This document shows, in pieces, positions 8,246-13,015 of a stretch of 13,015 nt of DNA (positions within the stretch are counted from its first letter, which is position 1; each line of letters begins with the position of its first letter). The DNA lies in the NCBI RefSeq assembly GCF_000313135.1, contig NW_004457313.1:814461-827475 (forward strand), written 5' to 3'. This stretch comes from Acanthamoeba castellanii str. Neff. Its lineage: Eukaryota; Discosea; Longamoebia; Acanthamoebidae. The translations under genes and the position numbers were made by a program. The notes beneath the pieces are model-generated. The model did not search any database, was not told the origin of the DNA, and saw only the letters and a program-made list of their open reading frames with translations.

Positions 8246-8573
8246 ACAGCCTTTGCACATCCGACCTGCAAGAAAGAGATCCGGACTGTCAGACACCTGC
8301 GTGCTCTTGCCAGCAACACAACGCGCGCTCCCTGCCTTCGCCGCAAGCAACACGTCGCCATCGATTGGACAACACTGCAAATATTTGTGCTGCAATTACG
8401 CAAAATTCCTTGTGTTGCTTTTCTTCCAATCGGAGCCCAGGACTTTTTTTGGCTTTTGAGCGCCTGAACCGGAATACGTGGGGAGGACGGGTGTACGTAT
8501 TGGGTTGTCTCCGACCACAAATCAATTCTCTTCGATCGCAATCCTCTTCTTCGTCCATTACCCAAAGCACACA
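8246..8573 (+). promoter_or_regulatory. 328-bp gap: RBM22 3' end and presumed COX5B promoter
   Basis: No gene is supported. Both flanking genes are on the plus strand, so this holds the RBM22 3' UTR and the COX5B promoter. Two CCAAT-type elements form an inverted pair: CGATTGGA (8362-8369) and TCCAATCG (8425-8432), exact reverse complements 55 bp apart. The second lies about 145 bp before the COX5B start. A T-rich tract (GACTTTTTTTGGCTTTTGAG) follows at 8441-8460. CCAAT-binding factors regulate respiratory-chain genes in other eukaryotes; applying that here is inference. Confidence 0.45.
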
Positions 8574-9235
8574 ATGTCCAGAATTTTGAGAAGGGGCGCT
8601 CTCTCCAACACTTCTGCCACCCTCAACGCGACCGCCTTCGCCGCTCGCAGGTCCTTCGCCGCCTCCGCCCTCCGGCTCGCCTCCCTCAAGGGTACGCAGA
8701 TTTAACCCCCCCCCCAAACAATCACCTTGGATGGCTTCGGCTTATGTGCTACGCTTACTTCCAGCCGCCTGCGCTCATTTTGGATGCACATCGGAGAAAT
8801 TTAAAGCAATCATAATGGGATGCTTTCATTTTGTCTAAAGCGAGCCCCATTTCGTTCCATCGAGCAGAGCCCGCCACTTCCCTGGACGTTGAGTCGCAGG
8901 ATGACACCGACGCCAGGCACACGGGTATGGAGCGCCTCGAGAAGGTGCCCTGGACGAAGCTCTACGAGGGTGACGCTATCCTGACCGGCAAGTTCGGTAC
9001 TCTGGAGGAGCCCACCATCGTCCACTCGTGGTTCCCCTCGCGCATCGTCGGCTGCCAGGGCTCGGCCGACCACCCCCACGACATTCTTTGGCATGAGGTG
9101 CGCCGCGGACGCGACACCGTGTGCCTCGAGTGCGGCCAGGTCTTCAGGCTTCGCCCCAACCTCTTCCACCAGCTGTCCGAGGTCGAGGCTGATCTCTTCC
9201 CCCCTACGGAGGCCAAGGAGTCTGCTGCCCACTAA
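8574..9235 (+). CDS. COX5B: Cytochrome c oxidase subunit Vb, mitochondrial precursor, 2 exons
   Basis: A zinc-binding, nuclear-encoded subunit of respiratory complex IV on the matrix side of the inner mitochondrial membrane (yeast Cox4). Exons 8574-8691 and 8868-9235 join in phase and give 161 residues. Residues 1-39 form a typical mitochondrial presequence: many Arg, Ser and Ala and no acidic residue (MSRILRRGALSN, then AARRSFAASALRLASLK). The family core follows: RIVGCQGSAD (98-107) and DTVCLECGQVFRL with Cys125 and Cys128. The first Cys-containing motif is GC-x-G rather than the animal GC-x-C, so only three of the four animal zinc cysteines are present. As I recall, plants and fungi share the GC-x-G form, so this is not a defect. 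The intron falls just after the presequence. The start is the first ATG of the presequence exon. Confidence 0.96.
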
Positions 9236-9396
9236 ATGGACGCTCCCTCCCATCTCCCCCCCTCTCTCAATTCATCGCTCTCCCCGAGAATAAATACAAA
9301 GCTTGGGTTCTACATTAGATTCGATCTCTCGGCGCCATTTATATCATTTGAAATGATTTTTGGAAAATATTCTTACTGTCCTGAGCATCCAGAGGC
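9236..9396. other. 161-bp gap between convergent stop codons (shared 3' region)
   Basis: COX5B (plus) and the F-box gene (minus) converge here. An AATAAA hexamer at 9289-9294, 54 bp after the COX5B stop, is a candidate polyadenylation signal for COX5B. No AATAAA is evident on the minus strand for the F-box gene. The 3' UTRs are likely very short or overlap as antisense RNAs. Confidence 0.5.
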
Positions 9397-10731
9397 TCAG
9401 TCGTTGCGCCTTTCCATTTCGGCCATGCTGACGGCCAGGATGTGCTGCAGCTCGTCATCGTCGTCCTCTTCCTCCTCTTCCGCCTCCTCCTCTTCCCTCT
9501 GCGTGTCGTCGCCGTCCACGCGATAGTGTTGCGCACGATAGTGGTGCGCGTCCATCGCGTAGTCGTCGAAGAAGACCCGTGTCAGTATCGACGCCGTCAG
9601 CTCCATCTCGCGCAGCGCATTCTCCAGCGCCTGCTGACTTCGCACTACTCCTCCCTGGGCCTCCACCTGCGCAATTTACCGCTCGTTAGCCGACAAGCAC
9701 GCCGCACACGCACAAGCACCACCGCACACACAGGCCAAAGACCAGAGGTGCGTACGTTGTTGTTGTTGTTGGACGTGGCGGGCAACGACGATGTAGAGCT
9801 ACGGCACGGGCGCAGGTACCCGTTGCGGGCGTCGGGCAGTTCGTAGAGGACGGCCGTGTTGCTGGTGATGCCGGCGTCGGCGAGCTTCTGGGTCGGGTCC
9901 TGCAGCAGCACCAGGCCCTTCTCGTTGTCCTCAAAGTCGTCGATTCGCCAGAGTCGAATCTTGTGCGGCGGCGTCATCGAACTGCACGCGATCGCCCGCA
10001 CCAACGCTGAACCACGACACACGACACACGACACACGTCAGCCACTCGAACGCGCGGTTGAGTGGTGCGTGCGCGATGGTAATTAACGTACTGAGGACGC
10101 TGGCGTCGGGCTCCACGAGTACGCGGATGGGCGAGTATTCGTTGCGACGCGGTTTTCCCGCACAGTCGTTCTGGAAGGCGTCCACGGCGATGCGTTCCGT
10201 CTGTTTCACCGCCGTGCGTGCGCACACAGTTTCGCCGGTGGTGAGCACACGCGCACTCGTTCAGCGAGTGAGCTGGGGGAGAGAGCGCACCATGCAGCGA
10301 TACCAGCGCTTCCAGTCGCCGCCGAACCGGCGGCGGTCCACCTTGGGAAAGCCGCTCTCGCCGCACAACCGCTTCCACACCCTGCACCATTATTTATATA
10401 TTTATATATTTATTTTTATGCACAAATCAATAATAAATAAATAAACAATAATTTATGGTGCAGATATTATGCCACCAGGCATTTTAGAAGGGAGGGGGTA
10501 CCTGGGGTCGTTGGCGAGCTCGTGCCAATGGCGCGAGACGCGTAGGGCGGCGACAGTGGCGCTGAGGTCGAGGTAGTCGAAGACGTGCAGCAGGACCTCG
10601 TCCGGCAGTGGGGGCAGCTGCCACTCCTGCTTGACTGGCGGCACTGTCAACGTCAATGACGTTGCTGCTGCTGCTGTTGACAGACCTGTGTCTATTGGGG
10701 CTGTGGTCCAGCTCCTACTACTGGTCTGCAT
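9397..10731 (-). CDS. F-box protein with a USP-type ubiquitin-like segment and a C-terminal UIM-like motif, 5 exons
   Basis: Predicted substrate-receptor type subunit of an SCF (Skp1-cullin-F-box) ubiquitin ligase. Exons: 10731-10502, 10381-10291, 10200-10092, 10006-9756, 9666-9397; they give 316 residues in matched phase. The F-box is at about 38-82: LPPLPDEVLLHVFDYLDL, then LRVSRHWHELANDPRVWKRLC with the typical trailing VWKRLC. Residues about 125-215 resemble the ubiquitin-like segment of USP4/USP15-type deubiquitinases: KIRLWRIDDFE, then QKLADAGITSNTAVLYEL. A Ser/Asn-rich linker ending in five Asn leads to a helical segment and an acidic tract (285-298). The tail has DDELQHILAVSMAE (297-309), which fits the ubiquitin-interacting motif apart from Ile in place of the central Ala. 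An in-frame TAG lies two codons upstream of the start. The F-box is secure; the Ubl and UIM calls come from motif comparison by eye. Confidence 0.88.
10012..10038. repeat. Intronic ACACACG-type heptamer repeat
   Basis: About four CACACGA heptamers lie in the intron 10007-10091 of the F-box gene, close to its acceptor on the minus strand. They belong to the same sequence family as the other intronic repeats in the window. Confidence 0.8.
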
Positions 10732-10984
10732 GCGGCTCTACTGCAGTCCTCTTCTTCTTCGTGGTGGTGGGTTGAGAAAGAAGAAGCCAAGGGGGGCGGA
10801 GTTGCCCACACACCTTACCTTGCCTCCTGGTTCTGTGGGAGGCCAGACCGCGGAAAAGAAGAGATAATTCACAATAAAATAAGAAAATATCTTTGGGGCC
10901 ACCAATCCGACGAATGTGTGGCATGCGGTGCCGATGGCACACGCACCGGGGGGGGGGCGGCGAACAAGTCGTTGGCCGTACTCC
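10732..10984 (-). promoter_or_regulatory. 253-bp gap: DsbA-like gene 3' end and presumed F-box gene promoter
   Basis: Both flanking genes are on the minus strand. Plus-strand CCAATC at about 10903-10908 (CCAAT reversed on the sense strand) and an AT-rich stretch at 10865-10890 are possible promoter elements of the F-box gene. A poly-G run near 10950 lies in the presumed 3' UTR of the DsbA-like gene. No gene is supported here. Confidence 0.35.
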
Positions 10985-12018
10985 TTAGAGAAGGAGGGGG
11001 TCGAGGAGCTTGCGCCAGTCGGCCATGGTCCAGCTCTCGTCGGCCGACGAGCTCACGCCGTTGATCATGAACTGAGGCGTGCCGTAGATCCCGAGAGCTG
11101 CGCACCACCACCGCCAGCCACCGACACAACGTTTGGCTGGTGAGCAAGACGAACCACGCTACGCCACGCCATATGCAGCGAAGCTGACGGGCAAAGAGAG
11201 AGAGAGAGAGAGCGGTACAGGCGGCGCGCTTCCAGGTGACGCGGGCGAGCAGGTTCTGGGCGGAGACCCAGCCCATGGCCTTGACGAAGGCGGCGGGGTC
11301 GACCTTGCAGCAGGCCTGGGCGTACCGGCTCATCTGGGTGATCACCTGCAGCGGCGCAATCCCCTGCGTAGCCTCATCGCCCCAGTTGTCCTACAAACAC
11401 GCGCGCGCGGATGATGTGAGGCTTTGTGTCCCTTGGCCTATCTGTTGTGTCGTTGGTCGTGTCGTGCGTGTGTCGTGTCGTGTGTGTGTGTCGTGTGGTG
11501 AACCTGCTGGTCGTAGAGGTACTGGGCATAGTCCCAAAACACGGTGTTGTTCCTCGCCAGCTCACTCACCACCACAGCACCCTGCACACCATTCATCAGC
11601 CAATCAAACACACATGTGGCGTGTGTGTGTGTGTGGCGTGTGCTCCTCTGACTACGGGAAGGGCGGCCGTGCCTGGGCGGCGAAGAAGGCGTTGTGGTGG
11701 TAGGGCAGCGGGAAGAGGGTGGCCACGAGCTGCAGCTTGTGGGGGCCGTAGTGCTTGGCCAGCTGAAGCAGGATGGGCCACACGGCCTTCGAGTCGGGAC
11801 ACTGCAGGTCGACAAAGGCCTCCAGCTTGATGGCCGCGTCCGCATCGCCTGTACGCGCCACCGTGACAGCCACCTTAAGAACCATTCTACGTTTGTTGAG
11901 GGGGGGTGCGAGTGATACCGAGAGCGAAGACGGAGGAGGCGAGGGGAATGGGCGGCTGAGCGGCCACGAAGACCGTGAAGAGGGCCAGCACGAGGGCGAG
12001 TATCGGGGCGAGCTGCAT
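10985..12018 (-). CDS. Secreted or ER-lumen DsbA/thioredoxin-like protein with a CPDS motif, 5 exons
   Basis: Predicted exported thioredoxin-fold protein of 212 residues. Exons: 12018-11919, 11848-11673, 11581-11504, 11390-11219, 11097-10985. Residues 1-21 form a signal peptide (hydrophobic LALVLALFTVFVAA). The fold starts at about residue 39 with KLEAFVDLQCPDS. The motif at 50-53 is C-P-D-S, a monothiol CxxS form of the usual CxxC. A helical insert follows, as in DsbA (VSELARNNTVFWDYAQYLYDQQ), with a possible N-glycosylation site NNT at 103-105 and vicinal Cys145-Cys146. The chain ends with the cis-proline strand YGTPQFMINGV (180-190). Exon 2 seems to end at a GC donor (CAG then GCACGG). The only nearby GT donor does not join in frame to the strong acceptor at 11582-11583; it fits only a weaker acceptor nine bases inside exon 3 and loses the conserved helix. 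Substrate and redox activity are unknown; CxxS proteins often act as isomerase-like or binding proteins. Confidence 0.84.
11195..11212. repeat. Intronic AG dinucleotide repeat
   Basis: Nine AG dinucleotides in a row lie inside the intron 11098-11218 of the DsbA-like gene, right next to its donor. On the sense strand this is a CT tract just downstream of the GTACCG donor. Confidence 0.85.
11450..11500. repeat. Intronic TCGTG/TGTGTCG-type simple repeat
   Basis: A degenerate series of TCGTGTG and GTCGTG units fills much of the intron 11391-11503 of the DsbA-like gene, ending next to the donor at 11503. Its plus-strand orientation is opposite to that at 10012-10038. Confidence 0.8.
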
Positions 12019-12221
12019 CGTGTGTGACTGCGACAGTAGTGCACTCCTCGGTTCGGCGATAGCTCACTTTGAAAAATGAATTTTTATTTATGCGTTAACA
12101 AATAAGAAATGGGACAAGAAAAGGCACCACTCCAGCATCGCAACAGATGGCCGAACACAAGGAAGAGAGCTTGCCTTCAGGTGCTGCGCCTTATCAACAC
12201 GTCCTGTAATCGTGTGTATAG
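12019..12221. promoter_or_regulatory. 203-bp bidirectional promoter between the DsbA-like and biotin ligase genes
   Basis: The two start codons diverge across 203 bp. An AT-rich block (about 12070-12110) includes an inverted pair AAAAAT/ATTTTT at 12072-12077 and 12080-12085, followed by ATTTATGCG. This is the only TATA-like region in the gap and could serve either gene. Promoter function is inferred from the gene arrangement. Confidence 0.5.
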
Positions 12222-13015
12222 ATGGTGCTACGTGATTCCTCGCTGTTGATTGAAATATTGATTGAAATGCCCCCCTTGCTGTGGGAAGGTGGCGGGGCAG
12301 AGTCCTTCAACGTGGACGCGTTCGTGAAGAGCCTCACCACGCGAGCCCTCGGGCGTCGGGTGGAGTACCGCACGCGGGTGGCCAGCACGATGGACGTCGG
12401 CGCGCAACTGCTGTCCGAAGGCGCGCCCCACGGCACGCTGGTCCTGGCCGAGGAGCAGGCCGCGCCGCAGGCCCGCAAGCAGGGACGCACCTGGAGCAGC
12501 ACCCCCCGCGGCAACCTCTACGTCTCCCTCCTCCTTCGCACCACCCACCTCTGCTGGTAAGCCCTCGCCTCTGTCGTGTCATTGGTCGTGTCGTTGGTCG
12601 TGTATCGTGTGTCGTGTGTCGTGTGTCGTGTGTCGTGTGTCGTGTGTCATGCGTTGTGTGTCGTGCGATGGTATAAATGGACTCATGAGTCGCAGGTACG
12701 GCCTGCAGGCGTCTGCGGTGGCGGTGGTGCGGGCGTGCGAGGACGCCGGGGTGCAGGAGGCGCGCGTCAAGTGGCCCAACGACGTGTGGATCGGGCACAG
12801 GAAGGTGAGCGGCATGATCATGCGCACCGAGAAGGAGCTCGACGTCGACTCGTGGAAGGCCCAGATCGGCATCGGCATCAACGTCAACGAGGACATGTCG
12901 GCCCACCCCGACCTGCGCGACGTGGCCGTGAGCGTGGGCCAGGCCCTGGGTGGGCTGTGGGTCAATCGCGAGCGGTTCCTGGCGCGGTACCTGGGCGAGC
13001 TCGAGGCCCTGCTCG
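12222..13015 (+). CDS. HLCS: Biotin-protein ligase (holocarboxylase synthetase / BirA catalytic domain), 3'-truncated by the window
   Basis: The enzyme activates biotin to biotinyl-AMP and attaches it to a lysine of biotin-dependent carboxylases. Exons 12222-12556 and 12696-13015 join in phase; the frame is open at the window end (218 residues visible). Recognisable BPL/LplA/LipB features, in order: VASTMDVGAQLL (53-64), GTLVLAEEQ (71-79), GRTWSSTPRGNLYVSLLL (88-105), KWPNDVWIG (136-144) with catalytic-type Lys147 in RKVSGM, and IGIGINVNED (168-177). The loop that is GRGRRG in E. coli BirA reads QARKQG (83-88) here. The N-terminus lacks both the bacterial helix-turn-helix and the long extension of animal HCS. 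A TAG sits directly before ATG 12222; Met16 at 12267 is an alternative start. The intron carries a heptamer minisatellite. The C-terminal part lies beyond the window. Confidence 0.95.
12573..12668 (+). repeat. Heptamer minisatellite (GTGTCGT)n in a biotin ligase intron
   Basis: Several perfect tandem GTGTCGT units (about 12606-12647), flanked by degenerate copies (CGTTGGTCGTGT before, TCATGCGTTGTGTGTCG after), occupy most of the 139-bp intron 12557-12695. Copy number is a natural place for variation between strains. Confidence 0.88.

Noticed and set aside
8176..8717. Minus-strand frames of 113-142 codons across the COX5B promoter and first exon
   Set aside because: Composition is low in complexity and basic, no motif is visible, and they run antisense to a securely identified mitochondrial presequence.
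9098..9186. Loss of a zinc ligand in COX5B (GC-x-G instead of GC-x-C)
   Set aside because: Plant and fungal subunits, as I recall them, have the same form, so this is a lineage difference rather than a defect.
9667..9755. Use of the in-exon GTACCT donor (near 9816) in the F-box gene, skipping the Asn-rich linker
   Set aside because: It leaves phase 2 and cannot join in frame with the phase-0 acceptor before VEAQGG; the donor at 9755 does.
9756..9770. GTT repeat suggesting an unstable coding microsatellite
   Set aside because: It encodes only five Asn at an exon end in the F-box gene; too short and ordinary to report as a finding.
11438..12067. A 209-codon minus-strand frame overlapping the DsbA-like gene
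   Set aside because: It is in a different frame from the signal peptide and thioredoxin-fold exons and is rich in Ser, Arg, Thr and His from repeat translation.
12334..12965. Minus-strand frames of 190 and 128 codons opposite the biotin ligase
   Set aside because: They include translated heptamer repeats and lie antisense to conserved BPL motifs on the plus strand.

Overview
The window is nuclear DNA of a microbial eukaryote, most likely an amoebozoan close to Acanthamoeba. This is inferred from GC-rich coding sequence, many short spliceosomal introns (about 38 modelled here, mostly 70-200 bp), very short intergenic gaps, and gene content that is purely eukaryotic: a PAK-type kinase, RBM22, cytochrome oxidase subunit Vb, an F-box protein and a holocarboxylase-type biotin ligase. 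No species call can be proven from the sequence alone. I assembled all exons by hand from reading frame, splice dinucleotides and recognisable protein motifs. Every complete gene model closes in frame from ATG to stop.

Layout. (1) 1-247, minus: 5' end of an unidentified membrane-anchored or secreted protein that runs off the window. (2) 499-2801, minus: 11-exon PAK/STE20-family kinase with a possible myristoylation site, no visible CRIB, and Asp where PAKs carry the activation-loop Thr. (3) 3217-5913, minus: 12-exon, 459-residue protein combining a four-Cys zinc-ribbon-like segment, ankyrin repeats and a C-terminal Ras-association domain. (4) 6118-8245, plus: 8-exon RBM22/Slt11 splicing factor. 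(5) 8574-9235, plus: nuclear-encoded mitochondrial COX5B. (6) 9397-10731, minus: 5-exon F-box protein with a USP-type ubiquitin-like segment and a UIM-like tail. (7) 10985-12018, minus: 5-exon secreted DsbA/thioredoxin-like protein with a CPDS motif. (8) 12222-13015, plus: biotin-protein ligase, truncated by the window end.

Genes 3/4 and 7/8 are divergent pairs sharing about 200 bp each. COX5B and the F-box gene converge with only 161 bp between stop codons. Nothing suggests an operon. These are independent housekeeping and signalling genes, although the kinase and the Ras-association protein next to it could both serve small-GTPase signalling (inference).

The most notable signals are protein-level oddities (activation-loop Asp in the kinase, the zinc-ankyrin-RA and F-box-Ubl-UIM architectures, and an altered biotinyl-AMP loop in the biotin ligase) and intron-level ones. 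The intron signals are donors that overwhelmingly begin GTAC, two probable GC-AG introns, and a CGTGT/ACACG-type simple repeat found in introns of six of the seven spliced genes but in no exon or intergenic gap I examined.
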